Source: Ignavibacteriales bacterium
Lineage (GTDB): Bacteria; Bacteroidota; Ignavibacteria; T3Sed10-11
Direction: 5' to 3'
Assembly: GCA_003562775.1 (NCBI GenBank)
Contig: PWTU01000538.1
Location: 1 to 64,000 of the forward strand
Length of the DNA: 64,000 nucleotides
Positions 10,394 through 19,556 of the stretch are shown here, piece after piece (within the stretch, counting starts at the first letter, position 1; each line of letters opens with the position of its first letter). A program made the position numbers and the translations under genes. The notes beneath the pieces were generated by a model. That model did no database searches. It saw nothing but the letters and a program-made list of their open reading frames with translations, and was not told the origin of the DNA.

Positions 10394-10453
10394 ATGAATG
10401 AATGAATGCTTGATTGATTGATTGATTGTTTGTTTGTTTGATTGAATGAGTGA
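10389..10453. repeat. Period-4 microsatellite (AATG)5-(TTGA)4-(TTGT)3
   Basis: About 65 bases keep a strict period of four: five AATG units, four TTGA units, three TTGT units, then TTGA/TTGA/ATGA/GTGA. The tract starts at the stop codon of the DUF255 gene and runs into an alternative ATG (10446) of the next gene. Such arrays can change length by slippage. Because in-frame stops lie within it, a length change would alter spacing rather than a reading frame. Confidence 0.85.
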
Positions 10454-10508
10454 TAACAAACCAATTAAGCATTTGCATATAAAGTTTTATACTGATATAT
10501 TTAAAATT

Positions 10509-10998
<490 letters not shown>

Positions 10999-11049
10999 CG
11001 ATTCTCACACTAAACACCCAATTCGCAACTCTTAACTCGTCATTCGTAA

Positions 11050-11766
11050 ATGGAATACTACCTCGCTTTTCTCGCCGGATTTTTCGGCAGCATGCACTGC
11101 GTGGGTATGTGCGGTGCAATTGTTTTGGCATACTCAACTCAAAGTAAACTCACTGCCAAACCACCGTTACAATCGATACCCGCTCACCTTTCGTATAACG
11201 CGGGGAGAGTATTAAGCAAAACCATTGTCGGTGCTCTCCTCGGATTCATCGGGGCGGGTTTGACTGGTATCGAAACTATAGCTCCGTACTTTACCGGCGC
11301 TGTGGGATTTTTGCTCATCTTTTCCGGAATATGGATGTTAAAGATTATCCCGGGAACCGGCTTCTCAGAGAAACTCCCGATGCAGCGTCAGACACGTGCG
11401 TTTCTGTTTCGATTATATATAAAAACATACGGAAAACTACTCAACAGTCCGACAAACGAGAGCAAGTTCTACATCGGCATGTTGACGGTATTCCTTCCGT
11501 GCGGATTGCTTTACGCCATGTTCATAAAAGCTGCAGCTTCGGGGAGTATGCTTGCGGGTGCAACGATAATGTTTCTATTCGGGATGGGAATCTTTCCAGC
11601 ATTGTTCGTTGTCGGAATTGCCTCGTCATATTTTGGAACAAAGCTGCGTTTTATTGGCGATAAACTTGCGGCAATTACGATTATAATTTTAGGAATAATG
11701 ATGGCGTCGCGGGCGCTGGGGCTGCCGATGTTGTTAATGGGCGGTGGGAACGGTGAGTGCCATTAG
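11050..11766 (+). CDS. TauE/SafE-like (DsbD_2/UreH-type) integral membrane protein
   Basis: 238 residues, nearly all membrane-spanning. The N-terminus GFFGSMHCVGMCGAIVLAY contains the conserved His-Cys...Met-Cys-Gly motif of the membrane family often found near cytochrome oxidase and copper-handling genes, and a second conserved cysteine occurs in VFLPCGLLYAMF. Family members are annotated as sulfite exporter TauE/SafE or cytochrome c biogenesis transmembrane proteins; metal (copper) handling or electron transfer to the periplasm are the usual proposals. It stands alone, convergent with paaD, 29 bases between stops, so context gives no further hint. Confidence 0.82.
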   Translation: MEYYLAFLAGFFGSMHCVGMCGAIVLAYSTQSKLTAKPPLQSIPAHLSYNAGRVLSKTIVGALLGFIGAGLTGIETIAPYFTGAVGFLLIFSGIWMLKIIPGTGFSEKLPMQRQTRAFLFRLYIKTYGKLLNSPTNESKFYIGMLTVFLPCGLLYAMFIKAAASGSMLAGATIMFLFGMGIFPALFVVGIASSYFGTKLRFIGDKLAAITIIILGIMMASRALGLPMLLMGGGNGECH

Positions 11767-11795
11767 CTTACAATACCCTCATTAATTTCACAACT

Positions 11796-12293
11796 TCACA
11801 ACGCTTTAAACCTCTCAAAAGGTTGATTGCATGCATTGCAATAGTAAATCATCCTGCACAACGTCGGTCCAAACGGGTTCTCCATCGTCGTATCTTCGGA
11901 TTTGCAGTGGGGACATATTGCCGTTGCATGCATTGCCGAGGTCGGATCGCCTTCGTGTTTTGTCGGTGGAGTGATGCCGAACGTTTCGAGCTTCGACCGG
12001 GCTTCATCGTCGAGCATATCGGTCGTCCAGGGTTCTTTAAAGCTTAAATCGACATGAACCTTCTCAAATCCCAGTTCCCGGAGTTTCTCCTCGATATCCG
12101 ATTTCATCTGGTAGATAGCCGGACATCCTGCAAATGTCGGGGTCATTGTGACATATACTTCATCCTTGTCAACCTTTACATCCCGTATGATTTTCATATC
12201 GACCAGAGATAATACCGGGATTTCGGGATCGGTTACATCTTTTAACGCTTCCAATACCTCAGCGTTCGATATATTTACTTTGCCTTTATTCAT
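11796..12293 (-). CDS. paaD: Phenylacetyl-CoA epoxidase accessory subunit PaaD
   Basis: 165 residues. The N-terminal MIP18/DUF59 domain (ALKDVTDPEIPVLSLVDMKII, then TPTFAGCPAI) and a C-terminal zinc ribbon with CPHC and YCNAC pairs are the PaaD architecture. PaaD is thought to help mature the iron-sulfur centre of the reductase PaaE or the diiron centre of the epoxidase. It is the last gene of the paaABCD unit, 78 bases after paaC; that gap contains a TTTCC(C)G-rich low-complexity stretch. No strong ribosome-binding site precedes the ATG. Confidence 0.93.
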   Translation of the reverse strand: MNKGKVNISNAEVLEALKDVTDPEIPVLSLVDMKIIRDVKVDKDEVYVTMTPTFAGCPAIYQMKSDIEEKLRELGFEKVHVDLSFKEPWTTDMLDDEARSKLETFGITPPTKHEGDPTSAMHATAICPHCKSEDTTMENPFGPTLCRMIYYCNACNQPFERFKAL

Positions 12294-12371
12294 TATCCAA
12301 TTTAAATACCTATCTCTCCATGATATAACTAACCGTTTCCGTTTCCCGTTTCCCTTTTCACATTTTCCGCC

Positions 12372-13151
12372 TCACCACTTCGCACCCGGAATCATCCTGT
12401 ACACTTTCTGCATATCCGACACCAGATTTTCCAGATGGACGGTATGTTTTTTTTGTCTCCCGCCATATACAGGTGTAACATCTGATTCTACGGTACCGTT
12501 CGTTTCATGAACCGGAGATTTCAAACCCGATCTTTTTAACACCGGAGACACAAATTGAAGCCATTCTGTTTGAAGGGCTTTACTGTCGGGCGCGATATTT
12601 TCATCGACCAGCATTTCCTCACCTGGTATCTTTTCGAACAATCCGAGCGCCTGGCCGAACGCTTCATCCACTGCACGCTGCATTCTCCGGTGACTTTCCT
12701 CTGTTGCATCTCCGAGCCGTTCAACATTACCCCGTGTATGAAGCAGATGATACTGTTCCTCCGGATAAATTTTAGCGGCAAGTTCGCGAATCGGGTCGAA
12801 TTCGGAGTGTTTTAAATATCCTAATCTTATTTTTTCGGCTGCATCGAAAAAGAACTGTCGCACTATCGTATACGCCCAATCGCCTTTGGGCATCTGCACA
12901 AGATGACAACATGTGAATTCAGCCGCGTCGCGAAGAAACCCCATCGTATCGGGATCTTTTCCACCGAGCGATTCGTATATTCGCAGCCACGCCTGTGCAT
13001 GTCCGATTTCATCCTGGGCTATATTCGAAAAAGCAATATCCTCTTCGATAAGCGGAGCGTGGCCTGTCCATTCGGCATCGCGATGACCGAGTATGAGCTC
13101 GTCGTCTGCAAGTGCGAGCAGATATGTTTGAATCGCTTCGGTTTTATTCAC
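12372..13151 (-). CDS. paaC: Phenylacetyl-CoA epoxidase structural subunit PaaC
   Basis: 259 residues, ferritin-like fold: LLALADDELILGHRDAEWTGHAP, ISFSNIAQDEIGHAQ-like helix (here FSNIAQDEIGHAQAW) and YPEEQYHLLHTR. PaaC pairs with PaaA in the heterotetrameric core that converts phenylacetyl-CoA to its ring 1,2-epoxide. The start is GTG 13151, preceded by AAGGGG, overlapping the paaB stop by 8 bases, which implies translational coupling. It is slightly longer than the E. coli protein (about 248). Confidence 0.95.
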   Translation of the reverse strand: MNKTEAIQTYLLALADDELILGHRDAEWTGHAPLIEEDIAFSNIAQDEIGHAQAWLRIYESLGGKDPDTMGFLRDAAEFTCCHLVQMPKGDWAYTIVRQFFFDAAEKIRLGYLKHSEFDPIRELAAKIYPEEQYHLLHTRGNVERLGDATEESHRRMQRAVDEAFGQALGLFEKIPGEEMLVDENIAPDSKALQTEWLQFVSPVLKRSGLKSPVHETNGTVESDVTPVYGGRQKKHTVHLENLVSDMQKVYRMIPGAKW

Positions 13152-13431
13152 GGTGTTTCCCCTTTAACGGCGCCGGGAAACCGTACACCTCGCGATATTC
13201 TTTATCCGTATTCCGCGCAAAGAAAAAGGGATCCTCGTAACTTGTTCTCACAACGTTTTCTTCGCGAACCACCCACAAGCTGACACAATCGAGACGGCGT
13301 GCAAATTGTTCCTTCGCCATTTGAAGCGCCATCTCCTCATCGGATGCGTGTACCGCGCCAACATGTACGTGCGGCGCGCCGCGCTTCTCCTGATGAAAAA
13401 CTTCCCAGATCGGTAGTTGAGTATCGCTCAT
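13144..13431 (-). CDS. paaB: Phenylacetyl-CoA epoxidase subunit PaaB
   Basis: 95 residues, the usual length. Conserved stretches are [33 protein letters not shown] and [20 protein letters not shown]. PaaB bridges PaaAC units and is required for activity in vivo. Its ATG overlaps the paaA stop by 4 bases, and it overlaps paaC by 8 bases at the other end, so A, B and C form one coupled translational unit. Confidence 0.95.
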   Translation of the reverse strand: MSDTQLPIWEVFHQEKRGAPHVHVGAVHASDEEMALQMAKEQFARRLDCVSLWVVREENVVRTSYEDPFFFARNTDKEYREVYGFPAPLKGKHRE

Positions 13432-14378
13432 GCTGCGGGTACCTCACGTTTTCGTTTTGCCGCGGCGAGAGCTTCGCGAACCCATCGACCTTCTTCATGT
13501 GCTTTCCGTCGTGCTTCCATCCTTTCTTTATTGCACGGTCCGTCGCCTTTAATGACGCGTTTTAATTCTTCATAATCGGGCTCGGTAAAATGCCAGTGCC
13601 CTGTTTTTTCATCGTAGTATAAATTATCGTCCGGTGGTTTCAATCCAACCGAAAGCAACTGCGGCGCAACCAGATCGACAAACTCCTGCCGGAGTTCATC
13701 GTTTGTTTTTACCTTTACACCCCAGCGCTTCAGTTTTTCAAGATGGGGAGAATCGCTATCCGGCATTCCGAGCATCATCAAGGTAGGATACCACCACCGG
13801 TCAAGTGCATCCTGTGCCATAAGTTTTTGCTCTTCAGTTCCGTTCACCATCCTGATAAGCAAATCCTGTCCCTGTTTTATATGAAACGATTCTTCAAAGC
13901 AGATACGTTTCATCGCACGCGCATACGGACCGTATGAGCTTTTGGCAATCATTCTCTGGTTTACCACTGCAGCGCCGTCGACAAGCCACCCGATCATACC
14001 GACGTCCGCCCATGTCGGAGTGGGATAATTAAACACGTTTGAGTACTTTGCCTTTCCATCAAGTAGCTCTTCGAGCATCTCTTCACGGGATTTACCGAGT
14101 GTTTCGGCAGCGCGGTAAAGCAGTTGTCCGTGCCCCGCCTCATCCTGCACTTTCGCTATGAGCGTCAGTTTACGGCGAAAACCGGGTGCATACGGTATCC
14201 ACTTCCCTTCCGGCAGCATCCCGACGATCTCGCTGTGCGCGTGCTGACCGATCATTCGAATGAGTTGTTTTCGGTATTCTTCAGGCATCCAGTCGCCGGG
14301 CTCGATTTTCTCACCCCGGGCGATACGTGCTTCGAACTCGGCAAGTTTTTCTTCGTATGTGTTTTCCTGACCATCCAT
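13428..14378 (-). CDS. paaA: Phenylacetyl-CoA epoxidase catalytic subunit PaaA
   Basis: 316 residues, the diiron oxygenase subunit. Metal-ligand motifs of the ferritin-like fold are visible in [13 protein letters not shown] and [14 protein letters not shown]. It catalyses the oxygen-dependent epoxidation of phenylacetyl-CoA that opens the aerobic hybrid pathway. It is the first gene of the unit, with a strong AGGGAGG site upstream of ATG 14378. The rest of the pathway (paaE reductase, paaZ, paaK, paaG/J) is not beside it. The two crotonases at the left edge are the only other plausible pathway genes in the window. Confidence 0.96.
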   Translation of the reverse strand: MDGQENTYEEKLAEFEARIARGEKIEPGDWMPEEYRKQLIRMIGQHAHSEIVGMLPEGKWIPYAPGFRRKLTLIAKVQDEAGHGQLLYRAAETLGKSREEMLEELLDGKAKYSNVFNYPTPTWADVGMIGWLVDGAAVVNQRMIAKSSYGPYARAMKRICFEESFHIKQGQDLLIRMVNGTEEQKLMAQDALDRWWYPTLMMLGMPDSDSPHLEKLKRWGVKVKTNDELRQEFVDLVAPQLLSVGLKPPDDNLYYDEKTGHWHFTEPDYEELKRVIKGDGPCNKERMEARRKAHEEGRWVREALAAAKRKREVPAA

Positions 14379-14436
14379 GAAGGACCTCCCTTAGATTGAT
14401 ATTAGTACAGTTATAAATATATACACAGCCCGACGG

Positions 14437-14655
14437 TCATGAATTAGCTGTTTCTACTTTACCTGGTAATTTGCTGAGAGTTAGTTTAGCTAAGTTTACC
14501 TTATTACTTGCATTATCAATATCAATTCCAACAAGTTTCCCATCGGCATCATAGTCAAGAATAACGCCTTCGGAAATTTCTTTACTTTCCCTACTCGGTC
14601 TCTCCGACAAATCTATATAAAGGGAATCCGTTTCAGGATAATAGTTTAATTTCAT
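14437..14655 (-). CDS. DUF2283 domain protein
   Basis: 72 residues: LNYYPETDSLYIDLSERP, a SEGVILDYDADGKLVGIDIDNAS core and a short basic tail. This is the DUF2283 signature, a small acidic beta-rich family with no established function. Its ATG overlaps the stop of the next upstream gene by 4 bases (ATGA), so the two are co-translated. The pairing with a DUF4258-like gene is common and has been suggested to be toxin-antitoxin-like; no direct evidence is visible here. Confidence 0.85.
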   Translation of the reverse strand: MKLNYYPETDSLYIDLSERPSRESKEISEGVILDYDADGKLVGIDIDNASNKVNLAKLTLSKLPGKVETANS

Positions 14656-14894
14656 AGTTTAAATCCTCTATCGGGAAAAGCATTATGTATAGTTAATTTA
14701 TCTTCTAAAGTAATGACCCTTAAAAATCGATCCTCCAGATCTGGTACGGATGCCCAAAATCGATACCGATTATGCTCCTGAGGTTCAAAATATACAGCGT
14801 TTTCAACGACATAAATACACCATTCTTTTTTTAAATATGGACGTTTCCTTAAAACCTCATTCTCAAAATAATCAGTGAATTTATACTTTGCCAT
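14652..14894 (-). CDS. Small DUF4258-like protein paired with DUF2283
   Basis: 80 residues, starting MAKYKFTDYFENEVLRKRPYL and ending TIHNAFPDRGFKL, with conserved Trp, His and Arg residues (KEWCIYVV, NRYRFWASVP, RFLRVITLEDK). It resembles small proteins routinely found upstream of DUF2283 genes and loosely the DUF4258/RelE-like toxin group. If the pair is a toxin-antitoxin module this would be the toxin; this is inference. It is the second such small-gene pair within 4 kb. Confidence 0.65.
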   Translation of the reverse strand: MAKYKFTDYFENEVLRKRPYLKKEWCIYVVENAVYFEPQEHNRYRFWASVPDLEDRFLRVITLEDKLTIHNAFPDRGFKL

Positions 14895-14971
14895 TAATTT
14901 TTAGTGATATACAAAAGGCACTTGACTAAACATAAATATACGATTTCTTTACGAAAAATCAACTTAAAATT

Positions 14972-15766
14972 TTATTTAGCCGGTTCCAGTAATCCTGAAG
15001 CGTTCAATAGACGTTTCGTATACGGGTGCCGGGGCTCGTTCATTAATCGCGATGATTCAGCTTCTTCGACAATCTTTCCACGATACAGTACAATAATCCG
15101 GTCGCATATTTCAAGCGCCGACGCAACATCGTGTGTTATGTACAGCAATGAAAAACCTTTTTCTTCCTGTAACTTTTTGATCAACCGGAGAATTTGTACC
15201 TGTGTTAAAATATCAAGGGCGGAAGTCGGTTCATCAAGAATTAACAGTTCCGGTCGGGCTAATAAGCTCCGGGCAAGAGCAACTCGCTGCCGCTGCCCGC
15301 CGCTTAATTGCCGGGGGTATCTTTTCAATATATCGGGAGATAGACCGGTAGAGTCCAGAACCTCTTGAATTCTCGTTCCATTATTTCCTCTTATTTGAGA
15401 GGATACCTCTTGATAATTCAATGCCTCAAGTAATGATTGTTTTACCGGCATCCGCGGATTAAGTGACGCAGTGTGATTTTGAAAAAGCATTTGTATTTTT
15501 CTTTTAATCTTTTTTCTATTGTCTGTATCGGGAAATATATTCAACCCGTTAAAGAAGATATGTCCGTTATCCGGCAACAGTAATCCCGCGATACAACGTG
15601 CTATGGTACTTTTCCCGCTCCCGCTTTCTCCGAGGATGCCGACAGTATCCGCACGATGTATGGAAAAAGACACTCCTTCAATGATTTTCTTCCTCTGTTT
15701 TCCCAGTAGTCGCTGCGCCTGGACTTTAAAGCTACAGTGCAGATTCTTCACTTCCAGTACGGGCAT
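14972..15766 (-). CDS. Oligopeptide-type ABC transporter ATPase (OppF/DppF-like)
   Basis: 264 residues: Walker A GESGSGKST, Q-loop region, signature LSGGQRQRVALARSL, Walker B LLILDEPTSALD and the switch histidine in LLYITHD. The C-terminal NEPRHPYTKRLL is typical of the OppD/OppF family. It powers uptake of peptides or related solutes with the other ATPase and two permeases. It overlaps the upstream ATPase gene by 19 bases. It lacks the long OppF C-terminal extension with cysteines. Confidence 0.9.
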   Translation of the reverse strand: MPVLEVKNLHCSFKVQAQRLLGKQRKKIIEGVSFSIHRADTVGILGESGSGKSTIARCIAGLLLPDNGHIFFNGLNIFPDTDNRKKIKRKIQMLFQNHTASLNPRMPVKQSLLEALNYQEVSSQIRGNNGTRIQEVLDSTGLSPDILKRYPRQLSGGQRQRVALARSLLARPELLILDEPTSALDILTQVQILRLIKKLQEEKGFSLLYITHDVASALEICDRIIVLYRGKIVEEAESSRLMNEPRHPYTKRLLNASGLLEPAK

Positions 15767-16716
15767 CTTACAAACCTTTCGTTATCAATTTCTGTCAGCG
15801 GCGGCTCTTCAATCCTGCAATCATCACGGACTTTGTAACATTTCTCATGAAACGTGCATCCTTGCAAGAGATGCAAAGGAGAAGGAACAGCGCCGGATAA
15901 AGTATCTACCGCATTGGATTCAATATCATCGGATTTAAAATAATACTGCATCAACATTTGTGTATACGGATGCAATGGCTGTGTGAATAATAGCTCTTTC
16001 GGTGCAACTTCTACGAAACGTCCCGCGTACATAATCGCTGCATCTTCGGCATATCTGCGGGCAACCTCAAGATCATGCGTAATCAGGAGAATCGACAAAC
16101 CCATCGAACGCCGCATCTCATCAAGAAAATCGAGTATTCGATACCGCAGCGATGCATCCACCGAACTGGTCGGCTCATCTGCAATTAACAGTTGAGGAGA
16201 CGGAAAAACCGCCATAACTATAAGTATTCGCTGCAGTGTGCCCACACTCAGTTGATGCGGATATGATGCTAATACTTCGTCGGGATTTTCTATTCCCGAT
16301 TTTTTTAACAACTCCCGTAGTTTTATCAGCTCCCGGGTACGCTCAGATTTCTTGTTTATATGCAGCGCATCATAAACCTGCTTTTTAATCTTTTTTACCG
16401 GATTAAACGACTGGGCAGGATCCTGAAAAACATATCGTACTTGATTCTTTCTTAGAGTGCGGATTTTCTCATTTGGCATTCCCAGAATATCTTCACCGTT
16501 AAGGTAGACATTTCCGTTCACAGAAAATTTATTTACCCCGTGAAAAAGTCTCGTTAACGCAAACCCCAGGGTCGTTTTGCCGCAACCGCTTTCCCCAATT
16601 ACTGCAAACACCGATCCTTTTTTAATCCCGAATGATATCTCATTGACAAGCGAAACCCGTTTGCCTTGATCAAATACCTGCACTGTAAGATCGTGAACCC
16701 GGAGAATATTTTGCAT
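15748..16716 (-). CDS. Oligopeptide-type ABC transporter ATPase (OppD/DppD-like)
   Basis: 322 residues: Walker A GESGCGKTTLG, Walker B LLIADEPTSSVD, switch His in LLITHDLEVARR. The C-terminal oligopeptide-transporter domain has the cysteine cluster GCTFHEKCYKVRDDC...CPYW, seen in the Fe-S-binding extension of OppD/DppD proteins. The ABC signature is degenerate, LSVGTLQR instead of LSGGxxQR, so this site may be weak in the heterodimer. It is divergent from the binding-protein gene with a 135-base shared upstream region. Confidence 0.9.
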   Translation of the reverse strand: MQNILRVHDLTVQVFDQGKRVSLVNEISFGIKKGSVFAVIGESGCGKTTLGFALTRLFHGVNKFSVNGNVYLNGEDILGMPNEKIRTLRKNQVRYVFQDPAQSFNPVKKIKKQVYDALHINKKSERTRELIKLRELLKKSGIENPDEVLASYPHQLSVGTLQRILIVMAVFPSPQLLIADEPTSSVDASLRYRILDFLDEMRRSMGLSILLITHDLEVARRYAEDAAIMYAGRFVEVAPKELLFTQPLHPYTQMLMQYYFKSDDIESNAVDTLSGAVPSPLHLLQGCTFHEKCYKVRDDCRIEEPPLTEIDNERFVRCPYWK

Positions 16717-16851
16717 TAACTTTACCGATAAATGACCGGAAAAATAAATATAATGAATATATTGACGTAAAACTTATAATTCATTACTTTTATTAAGAAT
16801 TTATTCTAATAAATAACTCATTATTTTTAGAAAATACAAGAGGTCCTCCCG
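16717..16851. promoter_or_regulatory. AT-rich divergent promoter region of the peptide ABC transporter
   Basis: This 135-base gap separates the leftward ATPase operon from the rightward binding-protein/permease operon. It must hold promoters for both. It is strongly AT-rich with many TATAAT/TTATT words, but I cannot assign a single well-spaced -35/-10 pair. A purine-rich AAGAGGTCCTCC segment just before ATG 16852 contains a small palindrome overlapping the ribosome-binding site. Confidence 0.5.
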
Positions 16852-18519
16852 ATGAAACGTCTTTACCGGCTTCTGCTTGCATCGCTCATAATCATACTTA
16901 CTCTTTATGGCTGCTCCGAGAGAACAGATCCCGACCGGCCTGATATTGTCATTATTGGCATACCGGGAGATGCAGATACGTTCAATCCGATATTTGCGAC
17001 CGGAATTACTGCAAGTCAAATTATCGATCTAATCTACCCGAGTCTCGTTCATTCCGATTTTGATCCGGAAGAGGGAGTAATATCATATTATCCTTCTTTA
17101 TCAAAATCGTGGGAACATCATAATGACAATCAGCATATTACATTTGATCTGCGAACCGATGCGGTATGGGAAGATGGCACTTCGATTACCGCACGGGATG
17201 TTTATGTCACTTATAAACTCTACGGCAACCCGGAAATAGGGAGCGTCAGGCAGGATGCCCTCGAAAACTTCCTGAAAAACGAAGACGGTACGCCGGATAT
17301 TGAGCGAAGCATAGAAATAGTAAACGATTCAACCATAATCTTTAAGTTTGAAGCGGCATATACCGGGCAATTGTTCGACGCGGGATTACCGATTTTGCCT
17401 GCCCATATTTTCGAAAATATTCCCAACGATGAACTCCGCACTCATCCGGTTAACCGGCAGCCGGTCGGCGCCGGGCCATTCAGATTGCGTTCCTGGACGC
17501 CACAGCAGTCTATAGTGCTGGAATCGAACGACTTATCGGTGCTTCCCCATCCGGGAAAACTATCCCGGCTTATATTTCAAGTGATACCCGATTATCAATC
17601 GAGAATATCACAACTTGAAGCCGGAGAGATTGATATGATGGATGATATAACAGTCGAGGATGCCGGGCGTATCGAAGGAAAAAGGACATCCATTAACATA
17701 ATACCTATGCCCGAACGCCGGTATTATTTTATCGGATGGAATAATATTGATGTGCAGGCATTTGCTGATTCCGAAGGACAAACTATTCAACCGCACCCAA
17801 TATTTGGAGATCCCGATGTAAGAACTGCACTCACACTCGCAATCAACCGGGCTGAAATGACTAATGCGTTCTTTGGCGATTATGCCCGTGAAGCGGTCGG
17901 ACCAATACCGCCGGTTTTTCGATGGGCGTATGACGAATCATTGGAACCGCTCCCCTATGATCCGCAACGGGCTGCTCAATTACTCGAAAATGCCGGCTGG
18001 CGAGTCGATGATACCGGAATTCTACATAAAGAAAACAACCGTTTCTCTTTTACTATGATGATTCCGTCGGGAGATCATTTGCGATCTATGATGGCAACCA
18101 CAATACAACAACAGTTGAGAGAAATCAATATCGAAATGAGGATTGAACAGGTTGAAGGTGCGGTCTTTCTCCAAAATCTGATACAAAAAGCTTACGACGC
18201 CTGGATTGTCGGTTTTATGTTTCCGCTGGAACTCCAGATCGATAATCTGTGGGGTTCGGATTTTAACACTGCATATTTTAACTTTGTATCATTTCAAGAT
18301 CAAAGAGTCGACGAAATTCTTGCGAGAACGAGAGTCATATACAACACAGAAGAAGCGGCGCCGCTCTGGATGGAACTCCAGAGAATATTCCACGAGAAAC
18401 AACCGGTTACTTTCCTATGTTGGGTAAGCAATATTGTAGGGGTACATGAGAGAGTAAAAGGCAAAACAGTCGATATACATGGATTCACTCACCGGGCTTG
18501 GGAGTGGTATACCGAATAA
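16852..18519 (+). CDS. Peptide ABC transporter substrate-binding lipoprotein (SBP family 5)
   Basis: 555 residues. The signal peptide ends in a lipobox LYGC with the lipid cysteine at residue 21. The family-5 binding-protein fold shows GDADTFNPIFATG, the LVHSDFDPEEG lobe, AVWEDGTSITARDVYVTYKL, PVGAGPFRLRSW and DVRTALTLAINRAEM. It captures oligopeptides or similar ligands in the periplasm. AGAGGTCCTCC precedes the ATG. It is followed after 65 bases by the permease genes, in the same direction as the kinase locus that begins at 20827. Confidence 0.93.
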   Translation: MKRLYRLLLASLIIILTLYGCSERTDPDRPDIVIIGIPGDADTFNPIFATGITASQIIDLIYPSLVHSDFDPEEGVISYYPSLSKSWEHHNDNQHITFDLRTDAVWEDGTSITARDVYVTYKLYGNPEIGSVRQDALENFLKNEDGTPDIERSIEIVNDSTIIFKFEAAYTGQLFDAGLPILPAHIFENIPNDELRTHPVNRQPVGAGPFRLRSWTPQQSIVLESNDLSVLPHPGKLSRLIFQVIPDYQSRISQLEAGEIDMMDDITVEDAGRIEGKRTSINIIPMPERRYYFIGWNNIDVQAFADSEGQTIQPHPIFGDPDVRTALTLAINRAEMTNAFFGDYAREAVGPIPPVFRWAYDESLEPLPYDPQRAAQLLENAGWRVDDTGILHKENNRFSFTMMIPSGDHLRSMMATTIQQQLREINIEMRIEQVEGAVFLQNLIQKAYDAWIVGFMFPLELQIDNLWGSDFNTAYFNFVSFQDQRVDEILARTRVIYNTEEAAPLWMELQRIFHEKQPVTFLCWVSNIVGVHERVKGKTVDIHGFTHRAWEWYTE

Positions 18520-18584
18520 TGGGATTACTTGTTACGCGAGACGATGATTTATAACCGCATTGTAATATCCGAAAGGTTAATTGC

Positions 18585-19556
18585 ATGATTCGTCTCATAC
18601 TGGGACGTATTGTTTCATCGATTCCTCTTATTGTCGGCCTGGTAACAATAATATTTATTATTGTGCGACTGTTACCCGGTGATCCAATGACAATCTATAT
18701 ATCGCCAGCAGTGCCTCCGTCTGTCGCCGAACAATTGCGGGCAGAGTTCGGATTTGACAGATCGATCCTGCACCAATACGGTCAATGGGTGTGGGGAGTG
18801 GTGAGAGGTGAGCTTGGATTTTCCTTTACCCATCAGAAAGATGTCACCAGAGTTATCGCCTCTGCATTCCCGAACACACTTATCCTTGCCGGAACAGCTA
18901 TTTTATTTCAAGTTATTGCGGGAATTTCATTCGGGCTTCTCGCGGTGCGATTTCATAAATCTTACATCGACAAAATTATATCTATGGGAGGATTAATAGT
19001 CTATACGCTGCCTACATTCTGGGCTGCGATAGTCCTCCTGTATATTTTCTCGTATTCTCTCGGGATATTTCCCTCATCGCAAATGCATTCCATCGGCGCC
19101 GATGAATTCGGAAGAATGGAATATTTTCTCGACTTAATAAAGCATCTTATTTTACCTGCAACCGTATTAGCGCTGCCGGGCGCTGCTGCTATTGCACGGT
19201 ATTTACGAACAAATTTGCTCGATGTTCTGCATGAACAATATATCCTGAATGCAAGGAGCATGGGAATTGGAGAACGGAAAATATTCTTTTCATACGCTCT
19301 CTCAAACGCTTTGATCCCCACAATCACTATTACAGGAACAAGCATTGGAATTCTTCTTGCAGGCGCCATCGTTACGGAAACAATTTTTTCCTGGCCCGGA
19401 ATGGGACGCCTTACCGTCTCCGCTATCTTTGCACGCGATTACCCGCTTATTATCGGTTGTACTATGGTTGCGGGCATCGTGGTCATAGCCGGAAACTTGC
19501 TCGCCGATATTATGTACCGGGTGGTCGATCCAAGAATTCGGACCGAGGGACTATGA
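18585..19556 (+). CDS. Peptide ABC transporter permease (OppB/DppB-like)
   Basis: 323 residues with about six membrane segments. The N-terminal family signature IVRLLPGDPMTIYISP and the cytoplasmic EAA loop (ARSMGIGERKIFFSYALSNA) are present, and the C-terminus RVVDPRIRTEGL is typical. AAAGG precedes ATG 18585. Its stop overlaps the next permease start (ATGA, 19553-19556), as expected for a heterodimeric channel made in fixed ratio. Confidence 0.93.
   Translation: MIRLILGRIVSSIPLIVGLVTIIFIIVRLLPGDPMTIYISPAVPPSVAEQLRAEFGFDRSILHQYGQWVWGVVRGELGFSFTHQKDVTRVIASAFPNTLILAGTAILFQVIAGISFGLLAVRFHKSYIDKIISMGGLIVYTLPTFWAAIVLLYIFSYSLGIFPSSQMHSIGADEFGRMEYFLDLIKHLILPATVLALPGAAAIARYLRTNLLDVLHEQYILNARSMGIGERKIFFSYALSNALIPTITITGTSIGILLAGAIVTETIFSWPGMGRLTVSAIFARDYPLIIGCTMVAGIVVIAGNLLADIMYRVVDPRIRTEGL

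Noticed and set aside
10389-10453. CRISPR-like repeat array
   Set aside because: The repeat unit is 4 bases with no spacers; it is a microsatellite.
16762-16780. TTGACG and TATAAT as a sigma-70 promoter
   Set aside because: They are only 7 bases apart, far from the 17 needed.
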